64,000 bases of DNA from G963665815 sp942492065 (GTDB lineage Bacteria > Cloacimonadota > Cloacimonadia > Cloacimonadales > JAIOQZ01). Both the position numbers and the translations under genes were made by a program. Each line of letters begins with the position of its first letter. Position 1 is the stretch's first letter. This document shows, in pieces, positions 35,576-44,291 of this stretch. The notes under the pieces are model-generated. The model saw only the letters and a program-made list of their open reading frames with translations. It searched no databases and was not told the DNA's origin. The stretch lies in the NCBI GenBank assembly GCA_942492065.1, contig CALODV010000008.1, forward strand, positions 1,219,204 through 1,283,203, in the 5' to 3' direction.

Positions 35576-36287
35576 ATGAGAGCAAAGTACAATCTCAAAA
35601 TATCCGATGCAGTAATTAAAAAAATGGCAGAATATTATTGATATTATGACTGAAATTCTGAATGTTCCCACCGGGCTGATTATGCGGCTAAAAAATGATG
35701 ATATGGAAGTATTTCTATCCAGTGCTACCAAAGGTAATCCTTACTCTCCCGGAAATAAAGAGTATCTTCAGGGAGCAGGCTTATACTGTGAAACTGTTAT
35801 TAACTCTCGTAATATGCTTCTTGTACCTAATACTTTGAAAAGCGAAGAGTGGAAGAACAACCCGGATTTAAAGCTGAATATGATATCTTACCTCGGTTTC
35901 CTTATTTCATATCCTGATGAAACTATATTTTGAACAATCTGTGTACTTGACAATAAAGAGAATGCCTACTATGAGCTATACAAGAGCTTGGTCAGAAAGT
36001 TCAGGGACTCCATCAACAGCGACCTGGCTTTATTATACGTCAACAGCGAGCTTGGAGATGAAAAACAGAAACTTGTTGATTATGTAGAGGAAATAATGTC
36101 TCTCAGGGGGATGAATCCAATCTGTGCCAGATGTAAAAGAGTTAAAAGCAAAGATGACAGAGACTGGAAAACGATGTTCTCATACCTTAATAAGCACTCT
36201 GACGCTCATTTCTCCCATTTCCTGTGCAACGATTGCCTGCAGGAGCTTTACGGACGAGAAGCCCGGTTTATGGCGAATTACGAATAA
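35576..36287 (+). pseudogene. Decayed tandem paralogue of the GAF-domain protein
   Basis: The whole gene is recognisable against its neighbour at 34713 but carries two lesions. An extra A in the run ATTAAAAAAATGG (about 35614-35624) shifts the frame. TGA at 35931-35933 lies where the paralogue has a Gly codon (FGTICVLDNKEN, here TTT TGA ACA ATC TGT). After the frameshift the frame is MTEILNVPTGLIMRLKNDDM and so on, and after the TGA it continues to the same Cys-rich end (NPICARCKRVKSKDDRDWKT, HFLCNDCLQELYG). The ribosome site CAGGGAG is intact. Confidence 0.88.
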
Positions 36288-36464
36288 TCCATCGACTATA
36301 AAACTGTTTCACAGAATTTATTTTTTTTTCTTTACAACTCACAGTTAATTAAGTAATTTAAGTTCAATTCTTAAAGCGAGCAGCATTAACGTGGTAAAAC
36401 AGTTTCTATTTCTTGAATCAAAGGAATATGTTGGGATTCCTGCAAACACATAAGGTGTATTACA

Positions 36465-39080
36465 ATGAGAAAATTATTTGTGTTTTATGTATTATTTATT
36501 TTTGCATCTATACTATCTGCCAATATAATAAACATCCCTAATGACTACTCCTCAATTCAACTTGGGATTGATGCTTCTGTAGATGGAGATACAGTTCTGG
36601 TTCAACCGGCAATCTATTCAGAAGCAATTAACTTTAGCGGAAAGAATATTGTCGTTGGTTCTCTATTTCTGACAACTGCCGATTCTTCATACATCGATAA
36701 CACACTTATCGAAGGCGCAACAGTTAACACCTGTGCCACTTTCGAAAACGGTGAAGATTCAACTGCGGTATTGGTCGGATTTACATTATTCAAAGGGTAT
36801 TCATTACTTTCAGGTGGAGGAGTAAAAATTGTCGGATCATCTCCAACACTTTCGCATTTGAAAATCCAATATAACTATGCTCAAGTTTCTGGTGGAGGAT
36901 TGTTCATAAGTAATTCCTCATCCCGTTTGAATGATATTGAGTTTTTTAATAATAACTCAGCAGATGGTGCAGGTGCTTTCATCAGTGCAAATTCATCTAT
37001 TGAAATGTCAAACGTATCATTCCTTCAGAACTTTGCGTCCAGTTCCGGAGGCGGCCTTTGCATTGATGCTTCTTCTGTGATAATAAATTCAGCAGTATTT
37101 GAGAAGAATTTTTCCGATAATGTAGGTGGTGGTTTATATTTTATTAATAACTCCGTACTGATCCTGGATGACGGCTTGTTCATTGAAAACATCGCTACTA
37201 ATCATGGAGGTTCCGGATTGTACAGTGATGTATCCACTGTATATATTGCAAATTCCAGGTTTATATTTAATACTACGAACCAGGGATCAGGTGGAGCGAT
37301 GCTGCTGGTCAACTCAACAACCGATATTTGCAACAATCGCTTTAATAATAATCAGGCTGTAACAGGTGGTGCAATAACTGCCCATGGAGGTACTTTTAAT
37401 TCCTCAGAAAACAGCTATCAGCATAATGCAGCCAGATCTTCAGGAGCAGTTTCTATAATAGCTGGTTCAACAGCTTCATTCACCAGAGATGAGATTTTTG
37501 AGAATACGGCTCTGCGAGATGCCGGTATCTGTGTTGACAGTTCCAGTGCTGCTTTCTCTTATTGCGGTTTCATCTCGAACTCAGCTCTTGGTATTGACTA
37601 TAATAGTACAAAAGTAGGAAATACTGCAGCATTAGGCGTTCGTAACTACTCCGATGTAACTGTTGATAACTCTCTCTTTAACAGCAATTATTCACTACGA
37701 GACGGAGCTATAGCCGTATCTCTCTCTAATCTCGAAATTACCGACTCAGAAATAAGCAGTAATGATAATGGAGAAAATTCAACAGGGGGTGCAATGAGGA
37801 TAGACTTACTGTCTGATGTCATTGTAAATAACTGCGAAATATATGATAACACAGCCTCTCAAGGCGGTGCTTTCTATGTAAATCAATCCAATTTGGCTGT
37901 CAATGACGCAAATATATTCGAGAATTATGCTGTGTCAGATAGCCTCAGCACCATTAATTTTTGTGGAGGCGGTATTTATGCAACAAATTCCAGTGTTGTC
38001 ACAATCAATGGTGGTGATATCTATAAAAACAGATCTGCTGAGCATGGCGGAGGATTATACTTAGAAAACTCAACCTGCAATATCACAGATATTTTAATGG
38101 GTATGAACCAATCAGTATTAAACGGTGGAGCCATATACATGACTGATTGTCAAAGCTCAGTTTTTGACGGAATCACCATTGAGCATTGCTTTGCAGATAC
38201 AGGTGGAGCAATGTTTATTACCGGTAATACTGCACTCAGAACGGTGAATAGTGTTTTGAGAAGAAACTCTGCTGAGTTTGATGCCAGTGCTGCTTTTTCA
38301 GATAATGATACGTCCACAGAGTTTGTTGGATGTCTCATTTACGGAAATGGTAACCTTGTTCCTGCTACAATGCTTATGGGAGATAACTGCAATGCTAAAA
38401 TCACAAATTGTACGATTGTGAACAATGAGCAAAGTGCTGTATCAACATTAAGTTCCGGAGTAGAAATTACTAACAGCATAATATGGCAGAACTCTGCACC
38501 CAATATTTCAGGAAATCCAGTTGTAAGCTATTCCTGTATTCAGGATGGTTTTATCGGTACAGGTAATATAGATGCGGTTCCGGGGTTTGTTAATATTACT
38601 GCTTCGTTATACAGTTTAACAAATGATTCTCCGTGTATAGATACAGGCTGCCCTGATACAACCGGACTATCATTACCGTTATACGATCTAAATGGTAATG
38701 ACAGGATTACAGATGGAGATGTTGATCCGTCAGTTGTAATAGATATGGGAGCTTATGAGTTCAATCCGCTTATAGCAAACGATCCTGAAGATACTCCTGT
38801 TATTGAGAAAACCGTTTTGACCAATTATCCGAATCCTTTTAATCCTGAAACATCTATTGAGTTCAGTCTCCCCCATTCCTCAAATGTAAACCTGACAGTA
38901 TATAATATTAAGGGTCAGAAGATTACAACACTTGTCGATGAGCATAGAGATAAAGGAGAATACAGAACTGTCTGGAAAGGCACTGATGCAAACGGTGAAC
39001 CTGTCAGCTCAGGAGTGTATTTCTTTAAGCTTAGAACAACTGATGAAACAGTTGTTCATAAATGCATTTTGCTAAAATAA
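36465..39080 (+). CDS. Secreted right-handed beta-helix / POMP-like protein with C-terminal sorting-type domain
   Basis: An 871-aa protein with a signal peptide (KLFVFYVLFIFASILSANII). It opens with an IPNDYSSIQLGIDASVDGDT-type start typical of FCB-group pectate-lyase-fold proteins, then many about 24-residue units with GG[AG][LIM] and FxxN motifs, such as FLQNFASSSGGGLCI, FEKNFSDNVGGGLYF and RFNNNQAVTGGAI. These motifs are those of chlamydial polymorphic outer-membrane proteins. Residues about 790-871 form a FlgD-like/type A C-terminal domain (NYPNPFNPETSIEFSLPHSS, VYNIKGQKITTLVDE, GVYFFKLRT). Probably exported and surface-attached; an adhesin-like role is inference. Confidence 0.85.
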   Translation: MRKLFVFYVLFIFASILSANIINIPNDYSSIQLGIDASVDGDTVLVQPAIYSEAINFSGKNIVVGSLFLTTADSSYIDNTLIEGATVNTCATFENGEDSTAVLVGFTLFKGYSLLSGGGVKIVGSSPTLSHLKIQYNYAQVSGGGLFISNSSSRLNDIEFFNNNSADGAGAFISANSSIEMSNVSFLQNFASSSGGGLCIDASSVIINSAVFEKNFSDNVGGGLYFINNSVLILDDGLFIENIATNHGGSGLYSDVSTVYIANSRFIFNTTNQGSGGAMLLVNSTTDICNNRFNNNQAVTGGAITAHGGTFNSSENSYQHNAARSSGAVSIIAGSTASFTRDEIFENTALRDAGICVDSSSAAFSYCGFISNSALGIDYNSTKVGNTAALGVRNYSDVTVDNSLFNSNYSLRDGAIAVSLSNLEITDSEISSNDNGENSTGGAMRIDLLSDVIVNNCEIYDNTASQGGAFYVNQSNLAVNDANIFENYAVSDSLSTINFCGGGIYATNSSVVTINGGDIYKNRSAEHGGGLYLENSTCNITDILMGMNQSVLNGGAIYMTDCQSSVFDGITIEHCFADTGGAMFITGNTALRTVNSVLRRNSAEFDASAAFSDNDTSTEFVGCLIYGNGNLVPATMLMGDNCNAKITNCTIVNNEQSAVSTLSSGVEITNSIIWQNSAPNISGNPVVSYSCIQDGFIGTGNIDAVPGFVNITASLYSLTNDSPCIDTGCPDTTGLSLPLYDLNGNDRITDGDVDPSVVIDMGAYEFNPLIANDPEDTPVIEKTVLTNYPNPFNPETSIEFSLPHSSNVNLTVYNIKGQKITTLVDEHRDKGEYRTVWKGTDANGEPVSSGVYFFKLRTTDETVVHKCILLK

Positions 39081-39104
39081 TGAACTTTGTTAAAACTAAT
39101 TTAC

Positions 39105-39130
39105 AGCTCTTCCGCATGGGAGAGCTTTTA
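39105..39130 (+). terminator. Terminator of the POMP-like gene
   Basis: Stem AGCTCTTCC (39105-39113), GCAT loop, GGGAGAGCT (39118-39126; one G-T pair) followed by TTTT. It lies 25 bases after the stop. Confidence 0.75.
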
Positions 39131-39233
39131 TATTTCTCTTCAAGCTTATCTTGACAAACAATCACAATGTTTTCTCAATTCGAACATCACATCATGCACT
39201 ACATAAATATAAACAGGAAGGAGCTTTTTATAA

Positions 39234-39860
39234 ATGGGCTTAACTGATCGATTAAGAAAAGCACAGGAACAAGTCAAAGAGGAAGTTCTTGAAAAGATTA
39301 GTAAAATACTTGCAGATGATGAAAAAATCATCTGGGTTGGTAATAGACAGGGACCGGCTTTTAGTTTTATGAATATCCTTTTCTCTTTAATTATCTGTAT
39401 TGCGCCAATTATTTTTGTAACATTTTTAATCGATGTAACTAAACTAAGTAAATTGGGGTATAGCTCAAAGACTTTAATTGTCATCTTTTTCGTTGGATCT
39501 ACAATTTGTATTATATTGAAATACATATACACTCACAAGAAGAATTCAGTGTATGTATTAACAACAGAAAGAATCTTAATTCGGACAAAAGTTTTGACTG
39601 AGAAAATAAAATATTGCTTTTATGGCAACATTTCATATGTGAAATACAGCATTGGGTTGTTAATGCGAGGATACATTTTTGCGACAGAAATGAATCTTGT
39701 ATTTATGACAAATAATTCATTCAGAAGAAACCTTTTTAATGGCTCTCCCAAACACTTTGTCTTCGAGGATTTAGAAAACAGTGAAGAAGTTTACAATATC
39801 ATGTCAAAGTACATAAGGAAAGGTGCATTAAAAGGTGGTGATATGCTTAGTAAACTATAA
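39234..39860 (+). CDS. Membrane protein with PH-like (bPH2) domain, paralogue A
   Basis: A 208-aa protein. An amphipathic N-terminus (RKAQEQVKEEVLEKISKIL) precedes DDEKIIWVGNRQGP, then two transmembrane segments (about 45-70 and 82-102). A cytoplasmic beta-rich segment follows: SVYVLTTERILIRTKVLTEK IKYC, the YxLTxxRIIIRxxxxxxK start of bacterial PH-like (bPH2/YdbT) domains, and it ends NIMSKYIRKGAL. It is 13 bases upstream of paralogue B. The function is unknown. Confidence 0.7.
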   Translation: MGLTDRLRKAQEQVKEEVLEKISKILADDEKIIWVGNRQGPAFSFMNILFSLIICIAPIIFVTFLIDVTKLSKLGYSSKTLIVIFFVGSTICIILKYIYTHKKNSVYVLTTERILIRTKVLTEKIKYCFYGNISYVKYSIGLLMRGYIFATEMNLVFMTNNSFRRNLFNGSPKHFVFEDLENSEEVYNIMSKYIRKGALKGGDMLSKL

Positions 39861-39873
39861 AGGTGGTTAATCC

Positions 39874-40485
39874 ATGTTTTTCTCTAAAAAAATTAATAAG
39901 AAGCAGCCGGAAATTAAGGAAAAAGTTCTGAATGCTATCACAAAAATTCTAGAGACGGATGAAAAAATCATCTGGGTTGGTAATAGACAGGGACCGATAT
40001 TCAGATTCACAGAAATATTTATCTCCTTTTTCTTTCTGATATTCCTGACCACAATTATTAAGAATACTATGTCCATTAATGATAACTCATTCTTCCTGAA
40101 GGCAGCATTATGGTTTGTTAGTGTTCTATTATCAGGGGGAATAACAAGTTTAACTTATTGGTTAATTTACACTCACAAAAAAAATACTGTGTACGTGCTG
40201 ACAAACAGGAGAATAATAATCAGAACGAGAGTCTTTACCGAGAAAGTCAAACACTGTTATTATAGTGACATTAAGTTTGCTCATTATGATGCTTTAAAGG
40301 GATACCTATTTGCTTCTTTACGAAAACATAGTCATTTGACAAATCAATGCTTTTGGAGCAATCTGTTGAATGGTTCACCAAGATACTTTGTATTCTTCAA
40401 CCAGAAAGATCCGGAAAATACTTATAGATTGTTATCTGACTACATAAACGAAGATGCATTAAATGGAGACAACTTGTTTTGGTAA
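39874..40485 (+). CDS. Membrane protein with PH-like (bPH2) domain, paralogue B
   Basis: A 203-aa tandem duplicate of the preceding gene. It has the same layout: DEKIIWVGNRQGP, two transmembrane segments (ITEI/FISFFFLIFLTTIIK region and LWFVSVLLSGGITSLTYWLI), then TVYVLTNRRIIIRTRVFTEK and a C-terminal DYINEDALNGD. Outside the DEKIIWVGNRQGP block the two have diverged strongly, while the DNA of that block is identical over 39 bases (39318-39356 and 39958-39996). AAGGTGG precedes the ATG. Probably co-transcribed with paralogue A. Confidence 0.7.
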   Translation: MFFSKKINKKQPEIKEKVLNAITKILETDEKIIWVGNRQGPIFRFTEIFISFFFLIFLTTIIKNTMSINDNSFFLKAALWFVSVLLSGGITSLTYWLIYTHKKNTVYVLTNRRIIIRTRVFTEKVKHCYYSDIKFAHYDALKGYLFASLRKHSHLTNQCFWSNLLNGSPRYFVFFNQKDPENTYRLLSDYINEDALNGDNLFW

Positions 40486-40500
40486 CTACAGGGAGATAAA

Positions 40501-40536
40501 ATGAAATATAAAGCATTGTCAGTAGTTCTGTTGTAA
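40501..40536 (+). pseudogene. Possible remnant of a signal-peptide-bearing gene
   Basis: AGGGAG followed by ATG and 11 codons (MKYKALSVVLL) then TAA. It has the ribosome site and the start of a signal peptide but no continuing frame downstream. It may be the stump of a deleted third gene of the bPH2 operon, or chance. Confidence 0.25.
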
Positions 40537-40598
40537 TATAATTTCTACATCAACCCAAGCAAACCCACCCTATCTATTTCGACATTCATAAAAATATA

Positions 40599-40627
40599 TT
40601 GACACCCCCATTCTACTATTTTAATTT
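40599..40627 (+). promoter_or_regulatory. Sigma-70-type promoter for the DUF2087 operon
   Basis: TTGACA (40599-40604), a 17-base spacer and TAATTT (40622-40627), 36 bases before the ATG at 40664. Confidence 0.65.
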
Positions 40628-40663
40628 GACATCGATCTAATTAAACATCCAAGGAGTAATTCT

Positions 40664-41191
40664 ATGATCACTATTGATAATGTGATTGAAAACTACAGGA
40701 ACTACCTGACTGAAACAGCACACAGGTATAACTCGGAGTTTTTCAAGCTGAATGAGGAAAACAGGAAAGACGAAGCTGTTTTCGCAAAGATTAAAGAATC
40801 TGCCATTGTTAACATGATTGTCGGATTTCTCAATATCTCAGTATCTGCGGCAAGAGCCTACTATGGAGAAATTGAAGACAGACGTTATGAAAAAGGCAGT
40901 TTGTTCTGGAAAGAATGGCACAAAGAAACAGGACCAGCAAGTACAGTCGGTGAGCGGATCTACAAACTGCACGTACTTGGCTGGACTCCGCGAATAAGAA
41001 AAGAATCAACCGAGCTGATGAAGCTTCATAAAGAACATAGCAATAACTCGGAGTTCTTTAAGGAAAAAAGTAAGCTCGATGTTTTAAACGAAACACTGAC
41101 AGTATTCAAAAGCATGTTCAGGGAGCTGCCGACTTACAATAAGAATTGGGACAGCAGACATTCATACTCAAGAAACGGAGGTACACAATGA
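40664..41191 (+). CDS. Conserved-looking hypothetical protein in an ArsR operon
   Basis: A 175-aa soluble, highly charged helical protein (NEENRKDEAVFAKIKESAIV, NMIVGFLNISVSAARAYYGE, GSLFWKEWHKETGPASTVGE). No signal peptide, metal site or known domain was recognised. AAGGAG precedes the ATG. It overlaps the following ArsR-DUF2087 gene by 4 bases (ATGA), so the two are made together and may act together. Confidence 0.6.
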   Translation: MITIDNVIENYRNYLTETAHRYNSEFFKLNEENRKDEAVFAKIKESAIVNMIVGFLNISVSAARAYYGEIEDRRYEKGSLFWKEWHKETGPASTVGERIYKLHVLGWTPRIRKESTELMKLHKEHSNNSEFFKEKSKLDVLNETLTVFKSMFRELPTYNKNWDSRHSYSRNGGTQ

Positions 41192-41751
41192 AATTACAGG
41201 AATCCATAAAACTGATGAAAGCTCTGGCAGATAAATCCAGACTGTTCATTATAAACGCATTGTACGAAAAGCCCATGTATGTGGAAGAGATATCAGAGCG
41301 GCTTGATCTGGCAGCATCTACAGTATCATTCCATCTGAAAAAACTGGTTGAGTGCGGACTGGTATCATCTCATAAGGAGCAATACTATGTTGTGTATAAT
41401 CTTGATAAAGCAATACTGGATAAGCCTTTAAAAGAGATGGTAATAATGGATAGCGGTAACAACCTGGAGAAGAAGATTCAAGATGACCGTTTTGACGAAT
41501 ACAGAGCTAAGGTAATCAAGACATTCTTCCAGTATGGTAAACTGAAGAAAATGCCTACTCAACGCAAAAAAAGACTGATTGTTCTGGAAGAAATGCTGAA
41601 AGCATTTGAGTCTGACAGAAAGTACACAGAGAAAGAAGTGAACATCATTATTGCCGATTTCAACGATGATTTCTGTACAATCAGACGTGAGATGATTGAT
41701 GAAAGAATGCTTGATCGTGACAGGTACGGTAAAGAGTATTGGAAGAAATGA
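41188..41751 (+). CDS. ArsR-type HTH regulator with DUF2087 domain
   Basis: A 187-aa protein. Residues 1-75 are an ArsR winged helix (LMKALADKSRLFIINALYEK, VEEISERLDLAASTVSFHLK, KLVECGLVSSHKEQYYVVYN). No ArsR-type metal-binding cysteines are present in the recognition helix. Residues about 105-187 are the DUF2087 module (KKMPTQRKKRLIVLEEMLKA, YTEKEVNIIIADFNDDFCTI, RREMIDERMLDRDRYGKEYW). It starts at the ATG at 41188 with GGAGG 6 bases upstream. Second gene of the operon, followed by a terminator. Confidence 0.9.
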   Translation: MKLQESIKLMKALADKSRLFIINALYEKPMYVEEISERLDLAASTVSFHLKKLVECGLVSSHKEQYYVVYNLDKAILDKPLKEMVIMDSGNNLEKKIQDDRFDEYRAKVIKTFFQYGKLKKMPTQRKKRLIVLEEMLKAFESDRKYTEKEVNIIIADFNDDFCTIRREMIDERMLDRDRYGKEYWKK

Positions 41752-41799
41752 CTATTGCAGCAGACAAAATTATGCCTTGCTATGCTGTAAAAACATAAT

Positions 41800-41834
41800 C
41801 CGGAACAGGTTATATTCAGCCTGCTCCGTATTTT
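41800..41834 (+). terminator. Terminator of the ArsR-DUF2087 operon
   Basis: Stem CGGAACAGG (41801-41809) with CCTGCTCCG (41820-41828), one A-C mismatch, then ATTTT. Confidence 0.6.
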
Positions 41835-41868
41835 ATATAGATTATGTTATATACATCTCTACATCAAG

Positions 41869-42483
41869 CTATTTTATAAGCTCGATTTTCAGTTCACCAT
41901 GAGTAAAAGATTTTACTACAAGTACACCTTCCAGCGTCTCCCCCGGCTTGATTGTTTTACTCAGCAGATTGTTGTCATTGACATATTCAACCAGCTTTTC
42001 ATTAGCTTTATTACTTTGAACAATATTATTCAAAGCAACAAGAGGACCAATCAGAGCAACAGGTATTCTGAGAAATTTGATATCTTCATCAATAAAAAAA
42101 GCTCCTGCAGACAGTCCTGTCCATAACAGATGAGGTAAAACTAACTGCTTAATGTGTAATGAGAATTGATCTGCTTTTAAGGGATACAGAGGCTGATCGT
42201 TCAGTTTGAAATTAACATCACTGTTTAAGTTCAGAACTCTATCCGTTTCGTTTGTCAGCTTTACGCTGATAATCTGGAATCCTCTTTTAAAAGCTTTTTT
42301 TGCATAAGTGTTATTTTGTGAATACTCCAGAACATGAAAGCTATATTCGCCAGTAAAGCCATTATTCTCGAATTTCCTGTAATACTCCATATGCTTCTGA
42401 TTGTCTATCGGGACAAAAGTCCTGGCACAGCCTGCCATTAATACAATTATTATGCCAAGCATTACACACCTTTTTAATTTCAC
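41869..42483 (-). CDS. Lipoprotein of unknown function
   Basis: A 204-aa protein with a lipoprotein signal (VMLGIIIVLMAGCARTF, lipobox LMAGC, Cys about 19). The mature part starts beta-rich (YSFHVLEYSQNNTYAKKAFK, GFQIISVKLTNETDRVLNLN). It contains one hydrophobic hairpin (LVLPHLLWTGLSAGAFFIDE then IPVALIGPLVALNNIVQ) and ends in an immunoglobulin-like LKPGETLEGVLVVKS pattern. No family was recognised. GGAGGA precedes the ATG. Monocistronic. Confidence 0.7.
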   Translation of the reverse strand: MKLKRCVMLGIIIVLMAGCARTFVPIDNQKHMEYYRKFENNGFTGEYSFHVLEYSQNNTYAKKAFKRGFQIISVKLTNETDRVLNLNSDVNFKLNDQPLYPLKADQFSLHIKQLVLPHLLWTGLSAGAFFIDEDIKFLRIPVALIGPLVALNNIVQSNKANEKLVEYVNDNNLLSKTIKPGETLEGVLVVKSFTHGELKIELIK

Positions 42484-43099
42484 GTTTCCTCCTTTTTATG
42501 TTAGAAAAAAGTAATGATTAGTTTTATTAGATTTATATAACTGCTGATAACACAGAAAGGTAATACATATTCCTTAAATGTTTTATCTAGCACATTGTGT
42601 CCTTCTATCAAGATAATCCAGCAGTAATCAGGGACACTCGTTATTGTCAAATGATTTTTTGCAAAATGAATCAGAATACAGAAACTAGTTTGTTAATTTT
42701 ATATCGGCACCTTGTTTCTCATGATTTATGTTATTGATGGAATAAGCTTTGCGGGAACTTGAGTTGTTACAAACGAAATTTGGAAAGACTTGAGTTCGCC
42801 TATTGTATGGGTACTAAAAAGAGAAAAGAAAGTCTATCCCGATCTTCAATCGGTATAAACTCACTTTCACATATGCAACTCTGCAAACCACGTAGTGACT
42901 ACATGACGGTTGACTTAATAGAACACCTTCGGAATGGTTGAAAACCTTCCGAATGATGTGAAATTGCTAAGCTCTATTAAGTTGTAGAGCCGATGCACGC
43001 ATCGACTATGTAATTTCAGAGCATTTCATATAATTATTAAGAGATTTCTGATTTGTGGAAACAAATCAATTAAGGCAGAAAATGAATGGGTGTTTAAAC
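42484..43099. repeat. Intergenic region with an inverted copy (copy 4) of the repeat family
   Basis: No gene was seen. At 42926-42962, CACCTTCGGAATGGTTGAAA followed by ACCTTCCGAATG is the reverse complement of the CCATTCGGAAGGTCTTCAAC module of copy 2. At 42983-43006, TAGAGCCGATGCACGCATCG is the reverse complement of a module at 55621-55646 in copy 5. The rest (42484-42760) is AT-rich and featureless. Confidence 0.6.
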
Positions 43100-44281
43100 C
43101 TAAATATACCTGAATCCAACCTGTTTCAGGTAGCTATTCTCCAGAATCTTACACAGCTTTTTAATCAGGTTGCGACGTATCTCCAGTTCTTCCGGTAAAG
43201 ACGGATCCTGATGAGCCTCGTTTACCTTGGTTCCTATGATAAACCGGATATCATCGCTATTAAGAAGCTCATTTACCAGTCTCTGGGCTGCGTTCTTCAG
43301 CCTGGAGTATTCTTTTCTTAGCTTAAGTATTCTGTACGCCTCAGTCAGAGTTATTGTGCCTTCCGTTACCAGAGCAAATCCGTCCATATAAGCACATGGA
43401 GGAATGTGTGAGCCCAGTTCCAGATCGTCCAGATCAACATTTATCTCCAGATCAAGTTCTCGAGCAAGTATCTTGGAGGTTGTTCCGCCACAGATTATTT
43501 TTCTACCCTTAAAGCTGTCTGCAATTCTGGCAAGCTCTGAATCACTCTCTTTTTTATAGGGAGGGCCTGTAAACACAATAGCTTTTCGTATCTCTCTTAT
43601 ACTCACGCAGGCACAGCTGATGTCGTCTCTGGCTCTGGAGCCGTCCAACTGAATAGCTGTTTTTACTATTTTTTCGCTAAGGTGCTTACAGGAAATGTCC
43701 GGAGCATCCTCAATAATTGAGAGAACATACTTCTCCAGTTTATCCCGCTCCCAGCCAAAAGGTGTATTTATAAATCCAATTCCGGATTGACTTACTCCAT
43801 CCGAGAAAAAAACTATCCTGTCTCCCGGTTGAGCCTGAAATGACTTGCTGTAGACAACCTGATTATAGTCCATCTTCATTCTGCGAAAAACTTCCCGGCT
43901 TTCAAAAGTCATCAGTTCTCCGTCTCGAATGATCATACAGGGAGGATTGTCATGCTCAATAATTCTGGTTAACCCGTTAGAATGCATATCCACTATCGTA
44001 AACGTGGAATACCCGATCTTCCTTTTAGCACAGATCGGCAAAGTCTCCATTATAATCTCAGCAGCTCTTTCCGGAGCAATATCACCGATAATATAGTTAG
44101 ATGCCATTGAAGCTGTCAGGGTAGCCAGTACATTAGCTTTTACTCCACTGCCAAGGCCATCCGACAATACAGTAATTGTTCTGCTGTTGTCAGGCGTCTT
44201 CTTGGTGAGAAACACATCGCCGCATGTCCCCTGCTTATGTTTGTTCTGCTGATAGTAACCGACCTCAATAAATGTTTGCAT
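43100..44281 (-). CDS. SpoIIE-type serine phosphatase of the hydrogenase locus
   Basis: A 393-aa protein. The PP2C-like SpoIIE core occupies about residues 1-215: TITVLSDGLGSGVKANVLAT with the metal-binding Asp, FSTFTIVDMHSNGLTRIIEH, GDRIVFFSDGVSQSG with the second metal Asp, and RDDISCACVSIRE at the end. The C-terminal half (216-393) begins IVFTGPPYKKESDSELARIA and holds RKIICGGTTSKILARELDLE. This C-terminal extension is characteristic of phosphatases encoded beside HydS-type hydrogenases in Clostridia and Thermotogae. It starts at the ATG at 44281 with GAGG about 7 bases upstream, 10 bases after the hydS stop. It probably relays the HydS signal by dephosphorylating a partner. Confidence 0.88.
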   Translation of the reverse strand: MQTFIEVGYYQQNKHKQGTCGDVFLTKKTPDNSRTITVLSDGLGSGVKANVLATLTASMASNYIIGDIAPERAAEIIMETLPICAKRKIGYSTFTIVDMHSNGLTRIIEHDNPPCMIIRDGELMTFESREVFRRMKMDYNQVVYSKSFQAQPGDRIVFFSDGVSQSGIGFINTPFGWERDKLEKYVLSIIEDAPDISCKHLSEKIVKTAIQLDGSRARDDISCACVSIREIRKAIVFTGPPYKKESDSELARIADSFKGRKIICGGTTSKILARELDLEINVDLDDLELGSHIPPCAYMDGFALVTEGTITLTEAYRILKLRKEYSRLKNAAQRLVNELLNSDDIRFIIGTKVNEAHQDPSLPEELEIRRNLIKKLCKILENSYLKQVGFRYI

Positions 44282-44291
44282 GAGACTTACC

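Noticed and set aside
40664..41191. Named function for the 175-aa protein in the ArsR operon
   Set aside because: No motif beyond a charged helical composition was found; only operon linkage can be stated.
42759..42941. Short open frame in the 42.5-43.1 kb intergenic region
   Set aside because: Its end is made of inverted repeat modules shared with other intergenic sites, and no ribosome site precedes it.
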